This document shows, in pieces, positions 1-6,871 of a stretch of 14,167 nucleotides of DNA. The stretch is taken from positions 1 through 14,167 of the forward strand of contig JBKPDL010000040.1 of the NCBI GenBank assembly GCA_046727855.1. The letters run 5' to 3'. Every line of letters starts with the position of its first letter. Position 1 is the stretch's first letter. The translations under genes were made by a program, and so were the position numbers. This DNA comes from DASPWV01 sp046727855. Lineage in GTDB: Bacteria; Acidobacteriota; Vicinamibacteria; Vicinamibacterales; UBA2999. The notes under the pieces are model-generated. The model did not search any database. It was not told where the DNA came from and worked only from the letters and a program-made list of their open reading frames with translations.

Positions 1-213
1 ACGTTCTACCGCGTAGCCGTCGAAGCGCACTCTCATCAAAGGACGGCCGCGCCCATTTCCGTACAGTCCTGGAGATGACTGGCTGTCGCCCAGCCGGTGG
101 AAGCCATGACACTCCGAAATCGAGATCTCAAGCCGTCCGCCCCACCACGTGATCAGTGAAGCGTGCGGATGCATTCGAGCATCGTGCCCTGTGATCTCGC
201 TAAACCGAACCAT
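1..213 (-). CDS. Unidentified protein, N-terminal 71 residues, runs off left edge
   Basis: An open frame on the minus strand starts at ATG (213) and stays open for 71 codons to the window edge. A TAG lies a few codons upstream in the same frame, so 213 is the first ATG available. The translation looks protein-like (for example MVRFSEITGHDARMHPHAS near the start, later a Gly/Arg-rich stretch and RVRFDGYAVER at the edge) but I do not recognise the family. No convincing ribosome binding site is visible. It lies downstream of, and in the same orientation as, the transposase remnant at 274-699, so it could be a real partial gene or a chance open frame in decayed DNA. The neighbouring sequence to the left would decide. 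Confidence 0.35.
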   Translation of the reverse strand, partial: MVRFSEITGHDARMHPHASLITWWGGRLEISISECHGFHRLGDSQSSPGLYGNGRGRPLMRVRFDGYAVER

Positions 214-273
214 AATTCTGAGTACCTATCCGGGAAGGGAGATCCTAACTCAACCACACGTGGTCGAATCCCG

Positions 274-699
274 TCAATGCCGGCGCAAGGCCTGAAACCG
301 ACTCGGCGACACACGCATGAACCGGAGGACCGCTCGCAACGGGATACACTCGCGCGCCCTCTCCACGGCGCGCAGGATCCGCCGCTTGGCTTGTCCGTCC
401 GGCAGACGCTCGCCTGAGAGCCTCAACCCGGAGGTGTGTCATAGGGCGAGCGCCAACCGGAGGAGCGCCGCGAGCGTCTCGACGCGTCGCCGCAGCTTCA
501 GGATCTCCTCCCGGAGTTCCGGCGCCGGGAGGTCGGCCCCCTCCAGACTGACCACGACCGTCGGCGCCGCGCCGCGCCAGCCACGCGCCGTCGAGCGCGG
601 GACACCGAGATCCGTGGCGATGGTCAGCTCCCCGGTGCGTTGGACAAGATCCCGGAGCCGATGGTCATCGCGTTGCTGCGGGCGGGACGTGGTTGTCAT
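274..699 (-). pseudogene. Decayed transposase, N-terminal fragment
   Basis: The minus-strand translation from ATG 699 begins MTTTSRPQQRDDHRLRDL. It contains a helix-turn-helix-like stretch (LTIATDLGVPRSTARGW) followed by a Leu/Arg-rich coiled coil (ELREEILKLRRRVETLAALL). This layout is the N-terminal DNA-binding and dimerisation part of an IS transposase of the integrase-core type. An in-frame TGA at 439-441 interrupts it right after LRLALAL. The same frame continues with convincing protein (LRLSGERLPDGQAKRRILRA, then a segment ending RVSPSRFQALRRH) until TGA at 274-276. The catalytic DDE core is absent, so the element is truncated as well as carrying a stop. The frame extends upstream to ATG 786, but 699 fits the recalled N-terminus better. 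No terminal inverted repeats were identified. The exact IS family is not certain. Confidence 0.6.
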
Positions 700-825
700 G
701 CGGAGGATCATCAGTCCTCGGCTCACGCCGCGCAACTCCTCAAGGACAATGCGGGGCGTCCGCCGGCGTGACGACAACTTGCGCAAGAAAGTGCAACATG
801 TCCGTGGGGACAGCTCTGCGGTGCA

Positions 826-1464
826 TCACACAACCTCGAATATTTTGTAGGCGATCCCACCTTCGATCAGATAGCCTTTGCCAACGCACACAATGTCATT
901 GAGCCAGGCATATTGCGGCGCGCCGGTTTCGAAGAGCGGATTGGTTCGGAAGTAATAGAGCGCCGGGTCGACCCTATATCGCTTGCCCGGATCGGCCATG
1001 TCCCCGCGCAGCGCCGCTGGCGTGACCCAGCGGCCGCCATAGGTCATATAAACCAGAGCATCGTCGTGCGTGCGCAATGTCAGCCGCACATCCAGCGCCA
1101 TCGCCCCGTCGGGGCGGAATAGAGCCCAGTCGCCTCCGCCTGGAACCACTTCGCCGCGCAGCTTGGAGCCCTCGAATGATCCCCGCGCGGCGCCGAAAAG
1201 AACACGCTGGCCGTAGGGACCCGCGCCGATGTTCAAGCGCGGGTTCAGATCCACCACCATGTCGAGCAGAGGAATGGTCTTGATCTCGCCGACGTCTCTC
1301 ACGCGTGCATCCATCGCCATGTTTGTCGCCCTCGGTTGCAGGCGGGCCCGTCGGCCGGCCGCAGCCAAAGTTGCCGCGATTGCCGCAACCAGCCCGCGAC
1401 GGCTCATCCCGCCCGGGCGATCGGGCGTGAAAGGCGCCATGCCACTTGAAGGTCTCTCACTCAT
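826..1464 (-). CDS. DUF3237 (UPF0311) family protein with Tat-like leader
   Basis: The encoded protein is 212 residues from ATG 1464. After an N-terminal leader with MSRRGLVAAIAATLAAA (a twin-arginine-like start and short hydrophobic core) comes a DUF3237 domain. Its typical features are visible: a Gly-rich segment around RVLFGAARGSFEGSKLRGEV, the PGGGDWALFRPDGAMALDVR block, then TLRTHDDALVYMTYGGRW. The family has a beta-barrel fold and no settled reaction; members often sit beside small catabolic or cyclase-like genes. ATG 1464 overlaps the stop of the upstream SnoaL-like gene by 8 nt, implying translational coupling and one transcript. The leader is a near-identical copy of the neighbour's but lacks its lipobox cysteine. 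A start at the later MAMDARVRDV (cytoplasmic form) cannot be excluded, because the residues between the hydrophobic core and the domain are Arg-rich and odd for an exported protein. Confidence 0.78.
   Translation of the reverse strand: MSERPSSGMAPFTPDRPGGMSRRGLVAAIAATLAAAGRRARLQPRATNMAMDARVRDVGEIKTIPLLDMVVDLNPRLNIGAGPYGQRVLFGAARGSFEGSKLRGEVVPGGGDWALFRPDGAMALDVRLTLRTHDDALVYMTYGGRWVTPAALRGDMADPGKRYRVDPALYYFRTNPLFETGAPQYAWLNDIVCVGKGYLIEGGIAYKIFEVV
1312..1457. repeat. Direct repeat of export-leader DNA, copy A
   Basis: This 146-bp block encodes the leader of the DUF3237 protein. It matches 1952-2124 (173 bp), which encodes the leader of the SnoaL-like protein, in the same orientation. Outside one 27-bp in-frame length difference (6 versus 33 bp between the shared GTCGGCCGGCC and AAAGTTGCCGC) I count about 5 mismatches. 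The length difference removes nine residues including the lipobox region. Confidence 0.85.
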
Positions 1465-2137
1465 TGTGGGCGCCGCCTTGCTCCTGGTCCGCCGCGGCCG
1501 TGCTCTGCCCGCGCTCGCCAAACAGTCTCGCTCGCACAGCGTCGGTGGAAATTCCCGACTGCGCGCAGAGCTCCGAGAGGTCGAAGAAGAAAAGCTCGCG
1601 GGCGATCAGCTCGTCTTTGAAGTTGAACTGGATAAAAACCGGCAATTCGGCGCGCCGCCCGTTAGGGATTGCGCCGAAGCGATCGCCCGTCATTGTCATG
1701 CGCACCGTGCCCCAGCAGACGAGCGTGTCCTCGTTGCTTGCATGGCCCTCAAGGGCCACGCTGTAGTCTGGAAACATCGCAAAGAAACGGGTGAGCGCCC
1801 TCTCGTTCTCGCCAAGACCGCGTGCCTTCGTTCCAAAAGCCGGATTCTCAAGCACCATGTCGGGATGGAGAAGCTCGAGTGCGGCAGGCACGTCCTGCCG
1901 GCTCTTGGCCACGGCCAGAGCCTGGGCCAGCTCAAACATTCGGATCTCCGACATCGCCGTGTTTGTCGCCCTCGGTTGCAGGCGGGACCGTCGGCCGGCC
2001 CATTGATGTTTTGGCGCGCCAGCGCACGCGGTCAAAGTTGCCGCGATTGCCGCAACCAGCCCGCGACGGCTCATCCCGCCCGGGCGATCGGGCGCGAAAG
2101 CCGCCATGCCACCTGAAGGTCTCTTATCTGCACGCAT
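1457..2137 (-). CDS. SnoaL-like (NTF2-fold) putative lipoprotein
   Basis: The protein has 226 residues, starting at ATG 2137 with a good GGAGG (2143-2147 on the complement) 5 nt upstream. Residues ~22-38 read GMSRRGLVAAIAATLTAC: an Arg pair, a hydrophobic core and LTAC, which fits a lipobox with Cys38, so a (Tat) lipoprotein is likely. From Met62 on, MSEIRMFELAQALAVAKSRQ and HPDMVLENPAFG lead into an NTF2/SnoaL-like alpha+beta domain of about 130 residues. SnoaL-like proteins include polyketide cyclases, hydratases and many uncharacterised members, so no substrate can be named. It is the first gene of a two-gene minus-strand operon with the DUF3237 gene and is divergent from the MarR regulator, which probably controls it. 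An internal start at Met62 (1954) would give a cytoplasmic protein without the leader, but has no clear ribosome binding site. Confidence 0.78.
   Translation of the reverse strand: MRADKRPSGGMAAFAPDRPGGMSRRGLVAAIAATLTACAGAPKHQWAGRRSRLQPRATNTAMSEIRMFELAQALAVAKSRQDVPAALELLHPDMVLENPAFGTKARGLGENERALTRFFAMFPDYSVALEGHASNEDTLVCWGTVRMTMTGDRFGAIPNGRRAELPVFIQFNFKDELIARELFFFDLSELCAQSGISTDAVRARLFGERGQSTAAADQEQGGAHNE
1952..2124. repeat. Direct repeat of export-leader DNA, copy B
   Basis: This is the longer partner of 1312-1457. It encodes the leader of the SnoaL-like protein and retains LTAC plus the following nine residues that copy A lacks. The two copies start about 640 bp apart. Their near identity, against completely different downstream domains, indicates a recent copy or gene-conversion event limited to the leader. 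Confidence 0.85.
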
Positions 2138-2168
2138 ACACGCCTCCGTCAGGTCAGGTCACGAGAAT

Positions 2169-2197
2169 AAATATGTGCGGCACACACATTTTGTCAA
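2169..2197 (-). promoter_or_regulatory. Candidate promoter of the SnoaL/DUF3237 operon
   Basis: On the complement a perfect -35 hexamer TTGACA (2197-2192) is followed after 16-17 nt by CATATT/ATATTT (2175-2169) as a weak -10. It points toward ATG 2137. The palindrome TGTGCGGCACA (2174-2184) lies between the two boxes, where a bound repressor would block polymerase. Confidence 0.5.
2171..2189 (-). promoter_or_regulatory. Operator-like site 1
   Basis: The site reads ATATGTGCGGCACACACAT. It contains the palindrome TGTGC-G-GCACA (2174-2184) and outer arms ATGTG/CACAT. It shares the pattern ATATGTGCG-N5-CAC with the complement of site 2. It sits in the spacer of the minus-strand promoter. MarR dimers typically bind such 16-20 bp imperfect palindromes in divergent intergenic regions; binding here is inferred. 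Confidence 0.55.
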
Positions 2198-2199
2198 GT

Positions 2200-2228
2200 T
2201 TTAAATTCGTGCGCGACGCACATATAAT
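2200..2228 (+). promoter_or_regulatory. Candidate promoter of the marR gene
   Basis: A perfect -10 TATAAT (2223-2228) is preceded, with 17-nt spacing, by TTTAAA (2200-2205), a 4-of-6 match to the -35 consensus. The predicted transcript would start near 2235, so any untranslated leader is very short. The operator-like sequence at 2209-2225 occupies the spacer and part of the -10. Confidence 0.5.
2209..2225 (+). promoter_or_regulatory. Operator-like site 2 (inverted copy of site 1)
   Basis: GTGCG-CGA-CGCAC (2209-2221) is a palindrome continued by ATAT. Its complement begins ATATGTGCG and then N5-CAC, identical in pattern to site 1, so ATATGTGCG (2171-2179) and CGCACATAT (2217-2225) form a perfect 9-bp inverted repeat. 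It lies in the marR promoter spacer, consistent with autorepression. Confidence 0.55.
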
Positions 2229-2258
2229 GCCGGTATAGAAGAAAGAATCGCCAATCTC

Positions 2259-2741
2259 TTGGGTGCGCTGGCGCTCGCCGTGATCGATCGGGTAGAGGCT
2301 GCCGCGCGCGGGACGCTGCAGCATGGCGGAGAGACGCCAGCGGCGCTCGTTGTGATCGGGTATGGCAGGGGCTTGTCCAACGACATGCTGCGTCGCATCC
2401 TCGGTCTTTCTCATCCGGGCACAGTGCGGCTTGTGGATCGGCTCGCTGCGGCCGGCCTCGTCGAACGCCGTCCTGGTCGCGACGGGCGCGAGGTGGCGCT
2501 GCACCTCACCAAGCGCGGCGCTCGGGTGCGTGGCCAGCTTCTAGCAAGTCGGATCGACGCGATCCAGCCGCTGGTCGCCGCACTTGGCGAAGAGGATCAA
2601 GCGCAGCTTGGAGAGCTGTTGCACCGCGTGCTAGCCGCGATGGAGACGACCGAGATGCAACGCTACACGATCTGTCGTCTCTGTGACGATCGCGTGTGCG
2701 AGGATTGCCCCCTGCCGACGTCGAAGGGCCGCGGAGTCTGA
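2259..2741 (+). CDS. MarR family transcriptional regulator with Cys-rich C-terminus
   Basis: From TTG 2259 the protein is 160 residues. A winged helix-turn-helix is visible: NDMLRRILGLSHPGTVRLVDRLAAAGLVERR is the helix-turn-helix and recognition helix, and the wing follows in PGRDGREVALHLTKRG. The C-terminus carries CRLCDDRVCEDC (Cys139, 142, 147, 150; CxxC-x4-CxxC), which could bind metal or sense oxidation; similar tails occur in this MarR subgroup. The start is uncertain. The frame is open upstream to 2205 with protein-like sequence (GIEERIANLLGALALAV), but the only standard start codons are TTG 2259 and a later GTG 2277. ATA at 2235 coincides with the predicted transcript start. The gene is divergent from the SnoaL/DUF3237 operon and is the obvious candidate regulator of it and of itself. 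Confidence 0.85.
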   Translation: MGALALAVIDRVEAAARGTLQHGGETPAALVVIGYGRGLSNDMLRRILGLSHPGTVRLVDRLAAAGLVERRPGRDGREVALHLTKRGARVRGQLLASRIDAIQPLVAALGEEDQAQLGELLHRVLAAMETTEMQRYTICRLCDDRVCEDCPLPTSKGRGV

Positions 2742-2857
2742 TGTTCTCCCCATGACCGGACGCGACAAGTCGTGTCATTACGTCGGCATGAGCGCGGCTT
2801 GGCTGCAGAAGTCCCGAACTTATTCGCAGCGCAGGGTCGCAACCGGATCGACACTGG

Positions 2858-3109
2858 TTGCTCGTCGGCAATCTCGATCCAATTGAGATTCTCAGCGAGC
2901 GATGGTTCTCTACCGAGCTCAAGGTCCTCGTGTTTTCCCGCCGCGCCGATCCGCGCTTCGGCGAGACCGTCTACGGGCTCACCAACATCACGCGCACAGA
3001 ACCCGACGCTTCTCTGTTCCGGGTGCCAGCCGACTACAAACGCGAAAACGTGAAGCCATTTCCGTTCGAGCCACCGATCGAGCCCTTGGTCGAGAAGCCG
3101 TTGCGGTAA
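2858..3109 (+). pseudogene. C-terminal remnant of an acidobacterial-type hypothetical protein
   Basis: The frame from about 2858 to TAA 3107-3109 gives ~83 residues containing PIEILSERWFSTELKVLVF, RRADPRFGETVYGLTNI and LFRVPADY. I recognise this as the conserved C-terminal block (SE-WYS-EL, DPRFGET-Y-LTNI, EPD-SLF-VPADY) of a secreted hypothetical family common in Acidobacteriota, whose full-length members are several times longer. Upstream of about 2864 the same frame no longer resembles that family and no signal peptide is present, so the 5' part has been lost. TTG 2858 is not a credible native start. It lies downstream of marR on the same strand, probably as debris. The alternative, a genuine short protein, seems less likely. 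Confidence 0.5.
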
Positions 3110-3378
3110 GCCGCCGCCCATCCCACCAATCGTTCAGAAAACGATGATCGAGTCGTTTCGGTCGTCGTCGGATTGCGGATTCTCATCGTGTTCGTTGCAG
3201 GCGGTCACCGGATGTTCCGAGGAGAACGATCCCGCTGGATCGGCCTGTGAGGAATGATCGAAAAGAGTCGTTCGAAACCAGCGGCTGTGGCTCTTCACCT
3301 GGTCCGGAATCCAGAGATCGAAGGCACGCTGGATCTCGGAACCTGACGCCTCACTCGAACGTCTGATCTTGTGCAGTG
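3110..3378. other. Intergenic stretch without a recognisable gene
   Basis: No frame here reads like a protein I recognise. A small hairpin ATCGTT-CAGAA-AACGAT (3129-3145) lies 20 bp after the remnant's stop but has no T-run, so I do not call it a terminator. The long minus-strand frame across 3134-3478 has low-complexity hydrophilic sequence and overlaps the promoter region and start of the next operon. Confidence 0.4.
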
Positions 3379-3403
3379 CAATATAAGGGACTGATGTATA
3401 TTG
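3379..3403 (+). promoter_or_regulatory. Inverted repeat upstream of the membrane protein-padR-ADOP operon
   Basis: CAATATA (3379-3385) and TATATTG (3397-3403) are perfect 7-bp inverted arms around an 11-nt spacer, ending 16 bp before ATG 3420. TATAAG (3382-3387) and TATATT (3397-3402) both look like -10 boxes, but neither has a good -35. AT-rich palindromes overlapping the promoter are typical targets of PadR regulators, and a padR gene follows in the same operon, so autoregulation is a reasonable inference. Confidence 0.4.
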
Positions 3404-3419
3404 GACGGGAGAGCTGACG

Positions 3420-3782
3420 ATGAACCACGTGAGAGCCGCGTCACCAGCCGGCAAAGCGACGGTCGTCGCGCTGATCACCGCTGCGGTGGGCGTCGCGATC
3501 CAAATTACCGCGGGCGCGCCTTATCCGACCGTGCCGCCCGTGTTCTTCATCCTGCTCATCCCAGCAGGATTGATCGCCCTGGGCCGCTGGTGGTGGGCGC
3601 CCATCTTCGCGGTGCTCGCAGGCGTGTTCTTGACAATCGGATTGTTCGCGGCCGGGGAAGCAGGTCGACTGGTACATCCGACGTCCGTCGCGGATTCCTT
3701 TGGTCTCTGGATGCAAATGGTAGCGGTGCTTGCCGCCACGGTGAGCGGAGCGCTCGCCGTGAGAACGAACCTGCGCCGCTGA
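3420..3782 (+). CDS. Small integral membrane protein, function unknown
   Basis: The 120-residue protein starts at ATG 3420, 6 nt after GGGAGAG (3407-3413). Four hydrophobic segments are visible, about residues 13-31, 39-54, 58-78 and 95-116. The loops are short, with a Trp-rich RWWWAP turn near residue 57, and the tail ends RTNLRR. I do not recognise a named family. It lies 13 bp upstream of padR on the same strand and is probably cotranscribed with padR and the ADOP permease. That suggests a role tied to the envelope process this module serves, but nothing in the sequence shows what that is. Confidence 0.65.
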   Translation: MNHVRAASPAGKATVVALITAAVGVAIQITAGAPYPTVPPVFFILLIPAGLIALGRWWWAPIFAVLAGVFLTIGLFAAGEAGRLVHPTSVADSFGLWMQMVAVLAATVSGALAVRTNLRR

Positions 3783-3795
3783 CGGTCGGCGATCC

Positions 3796-4152
3796 GTGAC
3801 TGACAACACACTGTCGAACGCTGGCGATGTCGAGTGGAAAAAAGGCAGCGCGGAGTTTCTTGTCCTGTCGCTGCTCGAGGATCAGCCTCGTCACGGATAT
3901 GACATCTCAAAGCTGATTGAGGTCCGTTCAGGGGGCGCGTTGCGATTTCACGTGACCTCTCTCTACCCGTTGCTCCACCGCCTCGAGAAGAGCGGATGGA
4001 TCGTTGGACGGTGGGTGGAAAAGGCGGAGCAACGCCGAAGACGTTACTACAGCCTGACGCCGGAGGGGCGACGGGCGCTGCGTGCAAAGCGGCAACGCTG
4101 GAGAGACTTCGTCGCGGTGATTAACCGTGTCACGGGACTCGAACATGGCTGA
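3796..4152 (+). CDS. PadR family transcriptional regulator
   Basis: The protein has 118 residues from GTG 3796. The PadR winged-helix pattern is complete: KGSAEFLVLSLLEDQPRHGYDI (residues ~16-37), then SLYPLLHRLEKSGWI (56-69) as recognition helix, and RRRYYSLTPEGRRAL (81-95) as wing and following helix. The protein ends shortly after, as in the short PadR subgroup that dimerises through a C-terminal helix. Its stop (TGA 4150-4152) overlaps the permease ATG 4145 by 8 nt, so the two are translationally coupled. PadR next to an orphan FtsX-type permease is the standard ADOP gene pair of Acidobacteriota. It probably represses its own operon through the inverted repeat at 3379-3403, although that binding is inferred. 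Confidence 0.9.
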   Translation: MTDNTLSNAGDVEWKKGSAEFLVLSLLEDQPRHGYDISKLIEVRSGGALRFHVTSLYPLLHRLEKSGWIVGRWVEKAEQRRRRYYSLTPEGRRALRAKRQRWRDFVAVINRVTGLEHG

Positions 4153-6871
4153 TTGGAGACAGGTGGTGCGGAGGCGTCTGGCGGAGTTGCGACTGACGCC
4201 GGCCGCCGAGGCGGAGCTGACCGAGGAAATCGCACAGCACCTGGAAGATCTGTACTGCGAGCTTCTGAGTGGTGGCGCGACTCCCGACGCGGCGCGCGCG
4301 AGAACCATGGTGGAGCTGGAGAACATCGGCGAACTCCGCCGTGGAATCGAGAGGGGTCAACGGATGCCACGTCACGAGCCGGTGCCGGCCGCGGACGCCA
4401 TTTCGAGCACCTGGATGAACGATCTTCAACGGGACCTTCGATATACCGGCCGAGCGATGCGCAGCAACCCGGTGTTCGTCCTTTTCGTTGTGGTGACGCT
4501 CGGATTGGGCATCGGCGCAAACACAGCGGTGTTCACGGTGATCAACACACTGCTGTTGAATCCGATGCCGGTCGCTGCGCCGTCCGAGTTGGTGGCCGTC
4601 GCATCGGTGCCCTCCGCGGGTAGTGCGCTGGCGAACACACTCATGCCGCTGTCGCATCCGAACTTCCAGGACTACGAAGCGCAAACGAGCGCCTTCGACT
4701 CGCTGGCCGGCTATGTGAGGATGCGCGGTCTCACCTGGCAGTCGGACGGATCGACGCAGGGGCTCCTGGGCGACTTCGTAACCGGCAAATACTTCTCCAC
4801 CCTTGGGGTGGGCCTCGCCGCGGGAAGAACCTTCGGGCCCGAAGCAGACGTGCGTAATGGGGCACACGCCATCGCCGTCATGAACTACGGCACGTGGCAG
4901 AGCCGCTTTGGCGGGACGCCGGACATTGTCGGACGGCAATTGCGGCTCAATGGTCAGGTCGTCACCGTGATCGGTGTCACGCGGGCGGGCTTCATCGGCA
5001 TCAACGGTCTCGTCGGCCCAGACCTGTGGTTGCCGTTCGCTCTCGGCGAACGGCTCCTGCCGAGCGAGATGCGAACGGCCTTCAGCGATCGCGGCAAGCC
5101 GACGCTGCAAGTCGTGGGACGGCTGAAACCAGGCGCCACCGTAGCGCAGGCGCAAGCCAATGTCGACACGGTCGCGTCGGCCCTCGCCCGTGAGTATCCA
5201 GCCGCCAACGAAGGGCAGACGGTCACCGTGCGGCCCATCGGTGATGTCCTGTTTGGCGGTGGCTCGAAGATGGTCCGGTTGGCCGGCGTCGTGCTCGCAA
5301 CCGTGGCAGCCATCGTCTTGTTGATCGCCTGCTCGAATGTCGGCAACCTGATGCTGGCTCGCTCGAGCGCTCGCGAAGCCGAGATGGCTGTGCGGATGGC
5401 GCTCGGCGCGAGTCGCGCCCGCCTCGTGCGACAGCTCCTGACCGAAAGCCTGTGCTACGGCCTCCTCGGCGGCGGGATCGGCGTGCTGCTCGCCTTCTCC
5501 GGCGTCCAGATGCTAGCGAAGACACTCCCTGCGTCGGGCGTATTCGTGGCGTCGAGACTCGATACCACCGTTCTCCTCTTTGCGCTGTTCACCTCGCTCG
5601 CCGCTGGCGTCCTCTTCGGCGCAATCCCAGCCCTGACGACGTCACGTGCGGTTGGCGCCGGAGTCTTCAACGAACTTCGTACCGCCGGACGAAGCGCACG
5701 ACGCGTCTTCGTCGCCAACGCACTGCTCGTGGGCCAGGTCGCGCTGTCATTTCTCCTGCTCGTGACGGCGGCGCTGTTCCTCAGGAGCATTCAGCGGGCG
5801 TACGAAATCGACCCGGGTTTCACCACGGCTCGCCTCGCGGTGTTCATCACCAACCCAGGACAGGCTGGCTATGGAGAACCGCAAGCGCAGGCCTTCTACG
5901 ACGCGGTCCGAGACCGCGTGGCACGTCTACCAGGAGTCGAGTCCGTGTCCTGGGCCTCGAACCTGCCACTCTTTGCACGACCCGTCGCGGGACTACAAAT
6001 CGAGGGCCGGGCGCAGCGATCGGCGAACGACCGCGTGGCCACGATTGTCAACACCGTGGACGACAAGTATTTCGAGACGGCTGGTGTATCGATACTCAAG
6101 GGCCGCGGGATTACGGAACTCGACCGCGCGGCTTCGCAGCCAGTTGCCGTGGTCAACGAGAAGCTCGCACGCGACTACTGGCCTGGCCAGGAGGCGGTGG
6201 GCAAGCGCATCCGAGCGCCGGGCGAGCAACAAATGCGGGAGATTGTCGGTATCGCGCGCACCGCCAACTACACATCGTGGGGAGAGTCGCCACAGGCGTG
6301 CGTCTACATCCCGTTGGAGCAGAACTATCTGCCTTCGATGACGTTGTATGTCCGGAGCTACGGGGATCCGGCACAGATTATCGAGCCCGTCAGGCGCGAG
6401 ATCGGCGCCGTCGACTCACAGGTGCTGGCGAGCGCCATCAGAACCGGAGAGCAGATCGCGGACGGCAGTCTCTTCCAGGCTCGAATGGGTGTGATCCTTC
6501 TCGGCGTGTGCGGGCTGCTCGCGCTCGGACTCGCCAGTCTCGGCTTGTACGGAATTCTGGCGTATGCGGTCCACGAGCGTCGGCGGGAAATCGGCGTGCG
6601 GATGGCGTTGGGCGCGAGTCGGTCGACGGTGATGCAGTTGATCGTGAAGCAGGGCATGACGCTCGTATCGATCGGCGCGGCGATCGGATTCCTCGCCGCA
6701 CTCCTGGTCGGCCGCATCCTGAGCGGGATGCTGTACGGCGTGGGAGCGGCCGACCCAGTCAGCCTTCTCGCCGCCACCGCCGCCCTCGGCGGCGTCGCGC
6801 TGCTGGCGTGTTACGTGCCGGCACGCTGGGCCACTCGCGTGGATCCTCTGGTCGCGCTGCGCCAGGTGTAG
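4145..6871 (+). CDS. ADOP-type duplicated FtsX/MacB permease, orphan (no ATPase)
   Basis: The protein has 908 residues from ATG 4145; GTG 4127 in frame is an alternative, but the padR overlap supports 4145. Residues ~1-85 form a soluble helical region (AEAELTEEIAQHLEDLY) specific to ADOP proteins. A first transmembrane helix (~109-137) precedes a MacB-type periplasmic domain. An FtsX core begins ~376 (VVLATVAAIVLLIACSNVGN). Another helix at ~520-545 (VGQVALSFLLLVTAALFL) starts the second half, with a second periplasmic domain and a second FtsX core from ~781. The two halves share an almost identical cytoplasmic motif, EMAVRMALGASR and EIGVRMALGASR, showing the internal duplication. Such permeases normally need a MacB/LolD-type ATPase; none is nearby. 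Substrate unknown. Members are often annotated as macrolide exporters, which is not supported here. Confidence 0.9.
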   Translation: MADWRQVVRRRLAELRLTPAAEAELTEEIAQHLEDLYCELLSGGATPDAARARTMVELENIGELRRGIERGQRMPRHEPVPAADAISSTWMNDLQRDLRYTGRAMRSNPVFVLFVVVTLGLGIGANTAVFTVINTLLLNPMPVAAPSELVAVASVPSAGSALANTLMPLSHPNFQDYEAQTSAFDSLAGYVRMRGLTWQSDGSTQGLLGDFVTGKYFSTLGVGLAAGRTFGPEADVRNGAHAIAVMNYGTWQSRFGGTPDIVGRQLRLNGQVVTVIGVTRAGFIGINGLVGPDLWLPFALGERLLPSEMRTAFSDRGKPTLQVVGRLKPGATVAQAQANVDTVASALAREYPAANEGQTVTVRPIGDVLFGGGSKMVRLAGVVLATVAAIVLLIACSNVGNLMLARSSAREAEMAVRMALGASRARLVRQLLTESLCYGLLGGGIGVLLAFSGVQMLAKTLPASGVFVASRLDTTVLLFALFTSLAAGVLFGAIPALTTSRAVGAGVFNELRTAGRSARRVFVANALLVGQVALSFLLLVTAALFLRSIQRAYEIDPGFTTARLAVFITNPGQAGYGEPQAQAFYDAVRDRVARLPGVESVSWASNLPLFARPVAGLQIEGRAQRSANDRVATIVNTVDDKYFETAGVSILKGRGITELDRAASQPVAVVNEKLARDYWPGQEAVGKRIRAPGEQQMREIVGIARTANYTSWGESPQACVYIPLEQNYLPSMTLYVRSYGDPAQIIEPVRREIGAVDSQVLASAIRTGEQIADGSLFQARMGVILLGVCGLLALGLASLGLYGILAYAVHERRREIGVRMALGASRSTVMQLIVKQGMTLVSIGAAIGFLAALLVGRILSGMLYGVGAADPVSLLAATAALGGVALLACYVPARWATRVDPLVALRQV

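Noticed and set aside
439..441. In-frame TGA in the transposase remnant as another selenocysteine codon
   Set aside because: The fragment lacks its catalytic core, no transposase of this type is a known selenoprotein, and I saw no GGTCT-type hairpin just downstream. A nonsense mutation in debris explains it.
3134..3478. Minus-strand frame of 114 codons in the gap before the membrane protein gene
   Set aside because: It covers the promoter and start of the plus-strand operon, has a hydrophilic low-complexity tail (NEHDENPQSDDDRND), no ribosome binding site and no recognised family.
4145..6871. Annotation of the permease as a macrolide exporter MacB
   Set aside because: MacB has an N-terminal ATPase domain with Walker motifs; this protein has none, and the duplicated FtsX layout next to PadR fits ADOP.
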